From contig JBNPWE010000010.1 of assembly GCA_050433985.1 (NCBI GenBank), positions 1 to 64,000 of the forward strand: DNA of 64,000 nt, written 5' to 3'. A model generated the notes under the pieces. That model saw only the letters and a program-made list of their open reading frames with translations, made no database searches and was not told the DNA's origin. A program made the position numbers and the translations under genes. The number at the start of each line of letters is the position of its first letter. The stretch's first letter is position 1. The stretch is from JACIYW01 sp014359745 (GTDB taxonomy: Bacteria > Pseudomonadota > Alphaproteobacteria > Rhodobacterales > Rhodobacteraceae). Positions 1 through 8,618 of this stretch are shown here, piece by piece.

Positions 1-390
1 GATCTCTACTTCGGGTCTGTATCTATGGTCGGACATAGCGCCAGATCTACGCCCCGAGCCTCAAACCAAAAAGACGGCCCTCCCCGTAGGCTTACATGTA
101 ATGAGGGGCAAGTGCCACCGATTTGAACGCAGCCCAGAATGCGGCTGGCCCGAATGCGGCTGGATGGTTCCCTTCATTGGTGATGTTCACAGCAACCAAT
201 ATGGCACATTGCGATGCCGAAAAGCGGGCGCCATCCATTCATGGTCCGAGAGACAATGGCGAACGATCGTCCCGGTGCCGCGCGATCACAAGAGCCGCGA
301 TAAAAACAAGGCTATCAAGAGCGGCAACGATAGATTTGCCAGGACTCAATGCGCAACCCGCGTCATCCCGCCCGGTGCCGCGCGACAGGA
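1..390. other. Left edge, no assignable gene
   Basis: I see no convincing coding region here. The open frames are long only because of GC content and their translations match no family I know. The stretch is less GC-rich than its surroundings and holds a short direct repeat, GAATGCGGCTGG at 137-148 and 152-163. It lies downstream of the hemerythrin gene, so it may contain that operon's 3' end, but no clear terminator hairpin is visible. Confidence 0.4.
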
Positions 391-960
391 TCAGCCTGCA
401 TCCGGCGCCTTGGCAACCGGGGGCAGCCCGCGCCGCGATCGCATGTGGCGCGACAGCAGCCCGATATCGGCGCGGGTCAGGCGGGCGCGGGCAATGGGCA
501 GCACGATCGCGTTTTCCACCACCAGGTGGCGGCGCACATGGGCGGCCAACCGGATCAGCATCGCGCGGTCGTCCTCTGGCAGATCGCAACCGGTATCAAG
601 ACAGCGCGCCAGGCTTGCGCGCACCGGGGGCAGCAGGCGCAGGGCCGCATCCTGTTCGATCCTGATCCGGGCGATGGTGCGGTCAATGGCGTCTTCGGCC
701 GTGCAGCGCCGCACCAGCAGGGGGAACAGATCCTCGGCCTCGTCGCGCAGATGCACGTTCAACTCTTCGTTGAGAAAGCGCAGCACGCCCAGCGTGGTTT
801 GCCGGTCAACCGGCCCGGCGACGGCAAGCGCATCGATCACCGCGCAGATCTGGCGTTCGCGCAGGTGGTCTTCGCTGATGAAATCCAGCGGCGCGGCAAG
901 CAGGCGCGGGTCTGTCGGGGACAGGCCGCTGCCGCGCCGCGCGGGCCCGGACTGCTTCAT
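391..960 (-). CDS. Hemerythrin HHE domain protein
   Basis: The 189-residue product has the spacing of a four-helix hemerythrin cation-binding domain. Candidate iron ligands are H32 (EDHLRE), H70 and E74 (HLRDEAEDLFP), and H141, H145 and E149 (HVRRHLVVEN). Proteins of this fold bind a non-haem di-iron centre and sense or carry O2, or serve in NO/iron-sulphur damage responses. I chose the ATG at 958-960 because the upstream extension carries no domain. The gene follows the PPIase by 20 bp on the same strand and is probably the last gene of the nar transcript. A role in nitrosative stress is inference from that position. Confidence 0.82.
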   Translation of the reverse strand: MKQSGPARRGSGLSPTDPRLLAAPLDFISEDHLRERQICAVIDALAVAGPVDRQTTLGVLRFLNEELNVHLRDEAEDLFPLLVRRCTAEDAIDRTIARIRIEQDAALRLLPPVRASLARCLDTGCDLPEDDRAMLIRLAAHVRRHLVVENAIVLPIARARLTRADIGLLSRHMRSRRGLPPVAKAPDAG

Positions 961-980
961 GGCACGCCCTTTCCCCGCTG

Positions 981-1784
981 TCAGATCGGTGCAAGGCTTG
1001 CACCCGTTATACGCGCGCCCGCGGCCAGCGTTTCGACGAAATCGCGCGACGCGCGCGCCCACGCCGCCTTTTCCAGCGCCCGCGCGATCTTGGGGCGCAC
1101 CGCGGCATAGGGCAGAACCTGCCCCGGTGCCGTCGCGTTCAGGCGGATGATGTGCCAGCCATGCCGCGACAGCACCGGCGCCGGGGTCATGCCGCCGTCA
1201 AGCAAGGTGCGCAGCGCCGCCTCGAATTCCGGCACGGTGTCATTGGGACCAAGCTGGCCCAGATGCCCGCCCGCCGCCTTCGATCCGCAATCGCTTTCGC
1301 GGGCAGCGGCGGCAAAGCCCTTGGCATCGCCATCCAGCCTTGCCAGCAGGGCGGTTGCGCGCGCCTCTGCAATCGCGCGCGCCTTGTTATCGCGCGGATC
1401 GCAGGCGCACAGGATATGCGACACATCCCACAGCGGCGCCGAACGAAAGCGGTCGGGGTCGCGCGCCCATTCGGCGCGCACCGCGTCCTCGGTGACGGGC
1501 GCGATGGTCAGCGCCGCGTCCAGAACCGCACGGATCAGCGCCTCCTCCCCGGTCTCGAACCGCCCCGGCGCCAGTTCTATCGGGTCGGCCACCAACCCGC
1601 GCCGCCGGGCCTCTTGCAACAAAAGCGCCCGGATCGCCAGCGCCTGCGCGGCCTTGCGCCAGGCGATGCCGGGCTTGTCGCGGGGGGCGCTGTGGTTCTG
1701 CGCCTCGGCGGCGATGGCCGCTTGCGGGATGGTTTCACCGTTCACGGTGACGTCGGGGAACAGGGCCATGTTCATCGCGCTCAC
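981..1784 (-). CDS. Parvulin-type peptidyl-prolyl isomerase of the nar cluster
   Basis: A 267-residue protein with an N-terminal helical region and a PpiC/rotamase domain at roughly residues 115-225. The domain shows WDVSHILC, the SDCGSKAAGGHLGQLG core and SRHGWHIIRL. There is no obvious signal peptide, so it is probably cytoplasmic. The first codon is GTG and overlaps the narI stop by four bases (GTGA), which indicates translational coupling; the ATG at codon 4 is an alternative. PpiC-like genes commonly follow narI in Proteobacteria and are thought to assist folding or maturation of the nitrate reductase. The coupling here supports that role, which remains inferred. Confidence 0.85.
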   Translation of the reverse strand: MSAMNMALFPDVTVNGETIPQAAIAAEAQNHSAPRDKPGIAWRKAAQALAIRALLLQEARRRGLVADPIELAPGRFETGEEALIRAVLDAALTIAPVTEDAVRAEWARDPDRFRSAPLWDVSHILCACDPRDNKARAIAEARATALLARLDGDAKGFAAAARESDCGSKAAGGHLGQLGPNDTVPEFEAALRTLLDGGMTPAPVLSRHGWHIIRLNATAPGQVLPYAAVRPKIARALEKAAWARASRDFVETLAAGARITGASLAPI

Positions 1785-2548
1785 TCCGCGGGGGTGGTGG
1801 CGGCGGGTCCGCGCCTCGCCTGTCGCGCGTCGAAGGCGCGGCGGCGTTCCTCGAGCGGGCGGCGGCGGCGCGAGCGGACCAGTTGATATCCCGCCCGCAA
1901 GAACAGGTACCGCAGCGGCGCGAAGAAGCCCGAGATGATATGGACCAGCCTGGTGAACGGGAAAACCAGAAAGATCGTCAGCCCCAGGAACAGGTGCAGT
2001 TTGAAGATAAGCGCCGCATCCGCGATATGTGCCGCCGCACCAGCCTGAAAGGTGACTATTCCCTGCGCCCAGGCCATGAATTTCGTCATCTCGTAACCGT
2101 CGAGATGCTGGATAGACACGAACACCGTCCCCACGCCCAGCACAAGCTGTGCCAGAAGCAGCGCGAGGATCGCGATGTCGGCGAAGCTGGATGTCTTGCG
2201 GATGCGCGGATCGGTCCAGCGACGATGCATCAGCATCCCGCCGCCCACCAGCGCCACCACACCCGCGATGCCGCCCGCGACCACGGCCAGAAGCTGCTTG
2301 GCCCCGTGGCTGATGCCCATGGCGTCGAAAATCCAGATCGGGGTCAGCAGCCCGAACAGATGCCCGAAGAAGATCACGAGCACACCGACATGGAACAGGA
2401 TCGAACCGATGATAAGTTGCTTGCGGCGCAACATCTGGCTCGACGAGGTTTTCCAGGTGAACGGGTCGCGTTCGTATCGCACAACAGATCCGATCAGAAG
2501 AACCGACAGGGCGATGTAAGGATATATCCCGAAAAGAAAATTATGCAT
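1781..2548 (-). CDS. narI: Respiratory nitrate reductase gamma subunit (cytochrome b)
   Basis: NarI anchors NarGH to the membrane and passes electrons from quinol through two b haems. The 255-residue product has five hydrophobic segments. Histidines at 53 and 63 (LFHVG, FGHLFG) and at 185 and 203 (LHLFLG, LVHIISG) correspond to the four haem ligands of E. coli NarI. I chose the ATG at 2546-2548 (MHNFLFGIYPYIAL) because it matches the family N-terminus and has GGAG about seven bases upstream. An ATG at 2561-2563 overlapping the narJ stop would add five residues. The C-terminal 35 residues are arginine-rich and cytoplasmic. Confidence 0.96.
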   Translation of the reverse strand: MHNFLFGIYPYIALSVLLIGSVVRYERDPFTWKTSSSQMLRRKQLIIGSILFHVGVLVIFFGHLFGLLTPIWIFDAMGISHGAKQLLAVVAGGIAGVVALVGGGMLMHRRWTDPRIRKTSSFADIAILALLLAQLVLGVGTVFVSIQHLDGYEMTKFMAWAQGIVTFQAGAAAHIADAALIFKLHLFLGLTIFLVFPFTRLVHIISGFFAPLRYLFLRAGYQLVRSRRRRPLEERRRAFDARQARRGPAATTPAE

Positions 2549-2559
2549 GTGTGTCTCCA

Positions 2560-3273
2560 TCATTCGGCTGCGGGCCGCGAATGCGTTGCACTATGGCGCG
2601 GGCCGTCCATGGTCGCCAGCATGTCGCGAACCTGCGGACAGCCGGCGTTGGGATCGGGGCCGAAGGTGACTTCGGTTTCCTCCCAGACCGCATCCAGCGC
2701 GGCCAGATCGGTCGGGTCGTCATCGGGCAGGGCCAGCATTTCGGCCACCGCATCGGCATCGGATTGACCCCCGGCAAGCTGCACAAGGGCGGCAAGGGCG
2801 CAGGCATAGCCGCTTTCGCGCCGCGCCAGCCGGGCGGCAAGCGCATCCAGGATATGCGCCGCATCCGCCAGGATCTCCCGCGCCTCGGCGAAGGGCCGCG
2901 AGGCCAGGAATTCCAGCAGCACCGGCAGGTGATCTGGCAGTTCCGTGGTGTCGGGTTCAAACCCGCCCGCGCGATAGGTCTCGATCAGGCTGACCATCGC
3001 ACCGCCCCGCTCGCGGCTTTCACCGTGGATATGTTCAAAAAGGTTCAGCGACAGCGTGCGCGACCGATCAAACAGCATCACATAGCTTTCCTGAAGATCG
3101 TACAGATCCCCGTGCCCCAGCCCGTCGGTCAGCCGCCGCAATTGCGCGCGGGTGCCCGGCGCGATGCGTGGGTCGGCGGCCAGCACCGCGCCAACCTCAC
3201 CCATCGCGCCTTGCAACGCCCGCGACGGATAGCTGAGCACCAGCGACAGCGCCTTCAATGTCCTGTCCATCAT
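2560..3273 (-). CDS. narJ: Nitrate reductase molybdenum cofactor assembly chaperone
   Basis: NarJ is a TorD-type cytoplasmic chaperone that holds apo-NarGH during cofactor insertion and is not part of the mature enzyme. The 237-residue protein is the usual length. It carries the family's LSLVLSYPS start, the LFEHIHGESRERG motif near residue 75 and the LPVLLEFLASRP segment. The start codon overlaps the narH stop by one base (TGATG), and its own stop overlaps an upstream in-frame ATG of narI. Both junctions fit translational coupling within narGHJI. Confidence 0.96.
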   Translation of the reverse strand: MMDRTLKALSLVLSYPSRALQGAMGEVGAVLAADPRIAPGTRAQLRRLTDGLGHGDLYDLQESYVMLFDRSRTLSLNLFEHIHGESRERGGAMVSLIETYRAGGFEPDTTELPDHLPVLLEFLASRPFAEAREILADAAHILDALAARLARRESGYACALAALVQLAGGQSDADAVAEMLALPDDDPTDLAALDAVWEETEVTFGPDPNAGCPQVRDMLATMDGPRHSATHSRPAAE

Positions 3274-4799
3274 CAGAATGTCTCCTGCGGCAGGGCAAAG
3301 CTTTTCTTCTTGCCGCCGAACAGGCTGGTCTTGCCCGTCTCGCCAGAAGAACAGCCGTTGCCATCGGTGAACCCGCAGCCGCCGCGTAGATCGGCGCCCG
3401 CCTCGTTCTGTTCGCGATGTGCGGTGGGGATCGCGAAACGATCCTCATAGTCGGCGATGGCCATGATCTTGTACATGTCCTCGATCATCCGGCCCGACAT
3501 GCCGACGCGGGCCGCGATGCCTTCATCGCGCACGCCGTCCACGGTCAGCGCGCGCATGTAAAGCCGCATCGCCGACATGCGTTCCAGCGCGTGAACGATC
3601 GGTTCCTCATCGCCCGCCGTCAGCATGTTGGCCAGATATTTCACCGGAATGCGCAGACTGCGCACATCGGGCATCTGGTCGCTCATCGCGATCTGCCCCG
3701 CCTCTGCCGCGTTCTGAATGGGCGAGAGCGGCGGGATATACCAGACCATCGGCAAGGTGCGGTATTCGGGATGCAGCGGGAAGGCGACCTTCCAGTCCAT
3801 CGCCATTTTCCACACCGGGCTGACCTTGGCGGCCTCGATCCAGTCCTCGGGGATGCCGTCGCGGCGGGCGGCCTTGATCACCTCGGGGTCATTGGGGTCA
3901 AGGAACACGTCAAGCTGCGCGCCGTAAAGATCGGTCTCGCGCTCGGCACTCGCCGCCGCCTCGATCTTGTCGGCGTCATAAAGGATCACGCCCAGATAAC
4001 GGATACGGCCCACGCAGGTTTCCGAACAGACCGTCGGCTGGCCGGATTCAATGCGCGGATAGCAGAAGGTGCATTTTTCCGATTTGCCGCTTTCCCAGTT
4101 GTAATAGACCTTCTTGTAGGGGCAGCCGGAAACGCACATCCGCCAGCCCCGGCATTTCTCCTGATCGATCAGGACGATCCCGTCTTCTTCGCGCTTGTAG
4201 ATCGCGCCGGAGGGGCAAGAGGCGGAACAGGTCGGGTTCAGGCAATGCTCACAAAGCCGCGGCAGATACATCATGAAGGTGTTTTCATACTCTCCATAAA
4301 TCTCTTTCTGCACATTCTCGAAATTGTAATCTTTCGACCGTTTGGCGAATTCCCCGCCCAGAATCTCCTCCCAGTTCGGACCTTTTTCGATCTTTTCCAT
4401 CCGCTCGCCGGTGATCTTGGAATAGGGCCGCGCGGTGGGGAAATGTTCCATGTCGGGGGCGGATTTCAGGTGGTCATGGTCGAAATCGAACGGCTCATAG
4501 TAATCGTCGATCTCGGGCATCGAGGGGTTGGCGAATATGTTTGCCAGAATGCGCCACTTGGCCCCCTGTTTGGGATGCAGCTTTCCGCTGGCCGACCGCA
4601 CCCAACCGCCGTTCCAGCGTTTCTGATTTTCCCAATCGGTGGGATAGCCGGTGCCGGGTTTGGTTTCGACATTGTTGAACCACGCGTATTCAACCCCTTC
4701 GCGGGTGGTCCAGACGTTCTTGCAGGTGACCGAACAGGTGTGGCACCCGATGCATTTATCAAGGTTCAGCACCTTGCCGATTTGCGCACGCACTCTCAT
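3273..4799 (-). CDS. narH: Respiratory nitrate reductase beta subunit (Fe-S protein)
   Basis: NarH relays electrons from NarI to NarG through four iron-sulphur clusters. The 508-residue product shows all four cysteine groups. Group one is C16, C19, C22 and C26. Group two is C183, C186, C191 and C195. Group three is C216, C222 and C226, with W219 in place of one cysteine, the hallmark of the [3Fe-4S] site. Group four is C243, C246, C258 and C262. The ATG overlaps the narG stop by four bases. The C-terminus ends in a short low-complexity tail. Length and motifs are as expected for the cytoplasm-facing NarGHI enzyme. Confidence 0.97.
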   Translation of the reverse strand: MRVRAQIGKVLNLDKCIGCHTCSVTCKNVWTTREGVEYAWFNNVETKPGTGYPTDWENQKRWNGGWVRSASGKLHPKQGAKWRILANIFANPSMPEIDDYYEPFDFDHDHLKSAPDMEHFPTARPYSKITGERMEKIEKGPNWEEILGGEFAKRSKDYNFENVQKEIYGEYENTFMMYLPRLCEHCLNPTCSASCPSGAIYKREEDGIVLIDQEKCRGWRMCVSGCPYKKVYYNWESGKSEKCTFCYPRIESGQPTVCSETCVGRIRYLGVILYDADKIEAAASAERETDLYGAQLDVFLDPNDPEVIKAARRDGIPEDWIEAAKVSPVWKMAMDWKVAFPLHPEYRTLPMVWYIPPLSPIQNAAEAGQIAMSDQMPDVRSLRIPVKYLANMLTAGDEEPIVHALERMSAMRLYMRALTVDGVRDEGIAARVGMSGRMIEDMYKIMAIADYEDRFAIPTAHREQNEAGADLRGGCGFTDGNGCSSGETGKTSLFGGKKKSFALPQETF

Positions 4800-7700
4800 T
4801 CCGCTGCCTCCACTTTTCCGGTTGCGGGCCCGGACGCAGGGGTGTCCAGCCAGTCGATCTTTTTCATCTTGCGCACGATCACGAATTCGTCGCGGTTGCT
4901 ACCGACGGTGCCGTAATAGTTGAACCCATAGGAAAGCTGCGCATAACCGCCGATCATATGGGTGGGTTTCAGCGTGGTGCGCGTGACCGAATTGTGGATG
5001 CCGCCACGCAGGCCGGTCTTTTCCGATCCGGGCGTGTTCACGATCTTTTCCTGCGCGTGATACATGAACAACGTGCCCTGCTTGATCCGCTGGCTCACCA
5101 CCACCCGCGCGGTCAGCGCGCCGTTGATGTTATAGGCTTCAACCCAGTCGTTATCGACAAGGCCCGCCTTTTGCGCGTCCACCTCTGACATCCACACAAC
5201 CGGTCCGCCCCGGTTCAGCGTCAGCATCAGCAGGTTGTCGGTATAGGTGCTGTGGATGCCCCATTTCTGGTGGGGGGTGATGAAGTTCAGCACAACATGC
5301 GGGCTGCCCTCGGCCGCGTCAGTGTTCACCGCCGCTGTGATGGTTTTCAGGTCAACGGGCGGGCGATAGCTGACGAACCCCTCGCCAAAGGCCCGCATCC
5401 ACAAATGATCCTGATAAAGCTGCTGGCGCCCGGTCAGGGTGCGCCACGGGATCAGTTCATGCACATTGGTGTAGCCCGCGTTATAGCAAACATCTTCGCT
5501 TTCAATCCCCGACCATGTGGGCGACGAGATGATCTTGCGCGGTTGCGCCGCGATATCGCGAAAGCGGATTTTCGTGTGATGCGCCCCTTCGGCCAGATGC
5601 GCATGGTGCCGCCCGGTGGGTTTTTCCAGTTCCTGCCAGGCTTTCACCGCCACTTCGCCATTGGTTTCGGGCGCGAGCATCAGGATCATTTCAGCGGCGT
5701 CTATGGCGGTTTCCAGCTTTGCGTGGCCTTTCGACACACCATCATCCTGCACAACCCCGTTCAGGTCGCGCAGATGCCCCACCTCTGCCGATGTGTCCCA
5801 GGTGATGCCCTTGCCGCCATTGCCGAGCTTCTCCAGCAGCGGCCCGACAGAAGTGAACTTCTTGTAAAGGTTTGGATAATCCCGTTCCACCGCGATATAA
5901 TTGGGCGCGGTCTTGCCGGGGATCAGATCGCATTCGCCCTTTTTCCAATCCTTCACATGCGCCTGCGCCAATTCGCCCGGCGTGTCGTGCAGCAATGGCA
6001 ATTGCACGATATCGGTTTCCACCCCCAGCACCTCGGGCGCGACTTCGGAAAACTTGCGCGCGATGGATTTGAATATCTCCCAGTCCGACTTGCTCTCATA
6101 AGCCGGGTCCACCGCCGCTTGCAGCGGGTGGATGAACGGGTGCATGTCGGATGTGTTCAGATCATCCTTTTCATACCAGCTTGCGGTGGGCAGCACGATG
6201 TCGGAATAGACACAGGTCGTGGACATCCGAAAATCAATGGTCACCAGCAGGTCAAGCTTTCCCTTGGGCGCCTGATCGTGCCAGATCGCTTCCTTCGGCA
6301 TCACCCCGCCTTCCTCGCCCAGGTCTTTGCCCATCACGCCGTGATCGGTGCCCAAGAGGTGCTTGAGGAAATATTCGTGCCCCTTGCCGCTGGACCCCAG
6401 CAGGTTCGACCGCCACACAAACAGGTTGCGCGGCCAGTTTTCCGGGGCGTCCGGGTCTTCGCACGACATTTGCAGCGCGCCCGATTTCAACTGTTCCGCC
6501 ACATAGGCGGGAATATCCTTGCCCGCCGCTTTCGCGGCTTTCGACACCTCCAGCGGGTTGGTTTTCAACTGCGGGGCAGAGGGCAGCCAGCCCATGCGTT
6601 CGGCCCGGATGTTGTAATCGATCAGGGAGATATCCCAATCGCCCTCGGGCGCGGTGGGTGACAATATCTCACCCGCGCGCAGCGTCTCGTACCGCCACTG
6701 ATCGGTATGGGCATACCAGCACGACGTCGAATTCATGTGCCGCGGCGGGCGCGACCAGTCCAGCGCGAAGGCCAGCGGCTGCCACCCGGTCTGCGGGCGC
6801 AGCTTTTCCTGCCCCACATAATGCGACCAGCCGCCGCCCTCTTGGCCGATGCAGCCGCACATCACCAGCATGTTGATGATGCCGCGATAATTCATGTCCA
6901 TGTGGTACCAGTGGTTGAGACCGGCCCCCAGAATGACCATCGACTTGCCACGGGTCTTTTCGGCATTGCCCGCGAATTCGCGCGCGACCGCGATAATCTT
7001 TTCCGCCGCCACCCCGGTGATCTTTTCGGCCCATGCGGGGGTATAGGGGCTGTCGTCGCTGAAATCCTTGGATACCCAATCGCCGCCCAGCCCCCGATCC
7101 AAGCCATAATTGGCACAAAAAAGATCAAACACCGTGGCAACCAGCACCTCTTCGCCCCCTGCCAGCGTCACGCGGCGGGCGGGGATGTTCCGGGTCAACA
7201 CCTCGGGGTGGTCGCATTTCACGAAAGCGCCCGTGGCGACCCCGCCGAAATAGGGGAAATCAACGCCCACCACCTCGTCGTGGTCGCCGTCCAGTAGCTG
7301 GCTCAGCCGCAGCCGCGCCTCGGCGCTCTTGGCGCGTTCTTCCAGGTTCCACTTGCCTTCCTCGCCCCAGCGAAACCCGATCGACCCATTGGGCGCCACG
7401 ATCTGGCCCGATGCCTCGTCATAGGCGACGGTCTTCCAGTCGGGGTTGTTGGCCTCGCCCAGCTTGTCGTCGAAGTCGTCCGCGCGCAGCATCCGGCCCG
7501 GCACAAGGCGGCCGTCGCGCGCATCAAGGCGCACAAGCATCGGCATGTCGGTGTATTTGCGGGCGTATTCCTCGAAATAGGCGGCCTGCCGGTCAAGGTG
7601 ATATTCGCGCAAGATCACATGGCCCATCGCCATCGCCAGCGCCGCATCGGTGCCCGCCTGCGGGTTCAGCCAGATATCGCCGAACTTGGCGGCTTCGGAA

Positions 7701-8554
7701 TAGTCGGGGCTGACCACGGCGGATTTGGTGCCGCGATACCGCACTTCGGTATAGAAATGCGCGTCCGGCGTCCGCGTCTGCGGCACGTTCGATCCCCAGA
7801 GCATCAGGAACCCGGCGTTGTACCAGTCGGCCGATTCCGGCACGTCGGTCTGTTCGCCCCAGGTCTGGGGTGACGCAGGCGGCAGGTCGCAATACCAGTC
7901 ATAAAATGACATGCAGGTGCCGCCCAGAAGCGACAGGTACCGCGATCCGGCGGCATAGCTGACCATCGACATGGCCGGAATCGGCGAAAACCCGAACACC
8001 CGGTCGGGGCCATATGTCTTCGCGGTATAGGCGTTGGCGGCGGCCACGATCTCGGTCGCCTCGTCCCAGGTGGCGCGCACAAACCCGCCCTTGCCGCGCG
8101 TGGTGACATAGCTGGCGCGCAAGGCGGGATCGTTCTGGATCGCCGCCCAGGCCGCCACCGGCGTCATGGTTTCGCGCATCTTGCGCCAGGCCCGCATCAG
8201 CGCGCCGCGGATAAGCGGGTTCTTCACCCGGTTGGCGCTGTAAAGATACCAGCTATAAGAGGCGCCGCGCGCACAGCCGCGCGGCTCGTGGTTGGGCAGG
8301 CCCGCGCGGGTGCGCGGATAATCGGTCTGCTGCGTCTCCCAGGTCACGATGCCCGACTTGACGTAGATCTTCCAACTGCACGACCCGGTGCAGTTCACCC
8401 CATGGGTGGAACGCACGATCTTGTCGTGCCGCCAGCGGTTGCGATAGGTGTCTTCCCAGTCGCGGTTCTCGGCCGTGGTCTGGCCCCAACCGTCCGAGAA
8501 TTGTTCCAGCTCCTTGCTTTGGAAAAAGTTCAGTCTGTCAAGCAGGTGGCTCAT
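4796..8554 (-). CDS. narG: Respiratory nitrate reductase alpha subunit (Mo-bisMGD)
   Basis: NarG reduces nitrate to nitrite at a molybdenum-bis-MGD centre on the cytoplasmic face of the membrane. The 1252-residue protein carries the FS0 [4Fe-4S] ligands H51, C55, C59 and C94 (STHGVNCTGSCSW, RGCARG). It also has the family region YCDLPPASPQTWGEQTDVPE, which contains the expected Mo-ligand Asp, and typical MoCo-binding blocks. The frame is open a further 59 codons upstream, but the start at 8552-8554 (MSHLLDRLNFF) matches the family and has GGAAG upstream. It is the second gene of narKGHJI, 64 bases after narK. Confidence 0.98.
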   Translation of the reverse strand: MSHLLDRLNFFQSKELEQFSDGWGQTTAENRDWEDTYRNRWRHDKIVRSTHGVNCTGSCSWKIYVKSGIVTWETQQTDYPRTRAGLPNHEPRGCARGASYSWYLYSANRVKNPLIRGALMRAWRKMRETMTPVAAWAAIQNDPALRASYVTTRGKGGFVRATWDEATEIVAAANAYTAKTYGPDRVFGFSPIPAMSMVSYAAGSRYLSLLGGTCMSFYDWYCDLPPASPQTWGEQTDVPESADWYNAGFLMLWGSNVPQTRTPDAHFYTEVRYRGTKSAVVSPDYSEAAKFGDIWLNPQAGTDAALAMAMGHVILREYHLDRQAAYFEEYARKYTDMPMLVRLDARDGRLVPGRMLRADDFDDKLGEANNPDWKTVAYDEASGQIVAPNGSIGFRWGEEGKWNLEERAKSAEARLRLSQLLDGDHDEVVGVDFPYFGGVATGAFVKCDHPEVLTRNIPARRVTLAGGEEVLVATVFDLFCANYGLDRGLGGDWVSKDFSDDSPYTPAWAEKITGVAAEKIIAVAREFAGNAEKTRGKSMVILGAGLNHWYHMDMNYRGIINMLVMCGCIGQEGGGWSHYVGQEKLRPQTGWQPLAFALDWSRPPRHMNSTSCWYAHTDQWRYETLRAGEILSPTAPEGDWDISLIDYNIRAERMGWLPSAPQLKTNPLEVSKAAKAAGKDIPAYVAEQLKSGALQMSCEDPDAPENWPRNLFVWRSNLLGSSGKGHEYFLKHLLGTDHGVMGKDLGEEGGVMPKEAIWHDQAPKGKLDLLVTIDFRMSTTCVYSDIVLPTASWYEKDDLNTSDMHPFIHPLQAAVDPAYESKSDWEIFKSIARKFSEVAPEVLGVETDIVQLPLLHDTPGELAQAHVKDWKKGECDLIPGKTAPNYIAVERDYPNLYKKFTSVGPLLEKLGNGGKGITWDTSAEVGHLRDLNGVVQDDGVSKGHAKLETAIDAAEMILMLAPETNGEVAVKAWQELEKPTGRHHAHLAEGAHHTKIRFRDIAAQPRKIISSPTWSGIESEDVCYNAGYTNVHELIPWRTLTGRQQLYQDHLWMRAFGEGFVSYRPPVDLKTITAAVNTDAAEGSPHVVLNFITPHQKWGIHSTYTDNLLMLTLNRGGPVVWMSEVDAQKAGLVDNDWVEAYNINGALTARVVVSQRIKQGTLFMYHAQEKIVNTPGSEKTGLRGGIHNSVTRTTLKPTHMIGGYAQLSYGFNYYGTVGSNRDEFVIVRKMKKIDWLDTPASGPATGKVEAAE

Positions 8555-8618
8555 CTTGGCTTCCTTTCGGGTGTCTGGGGCCGGGCGGCGCATCCCGCCG
8601 CCCGGAAACGCGGTCCGG

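Noticed and set aside
137..163. Start of a CRISPR or insertion-sequence end at the left edge
   Set aside because: Only two short direct repeats without spacers or a transposase frame.
101..1150. Long plus-strand open frames over the hemerythrin and PPIase genes
   Set aside because: They mirror the minus-strand genes, are Arg/Pro/Ser-rich and match no family. Codon use and motifs favour the minus strand.
3417..4916. A 499-codon plus-strand frame antisense to narH
   Set aside because: It is a by-product of the GC-rich third positions of narH, which has all four Fe-S motifs.
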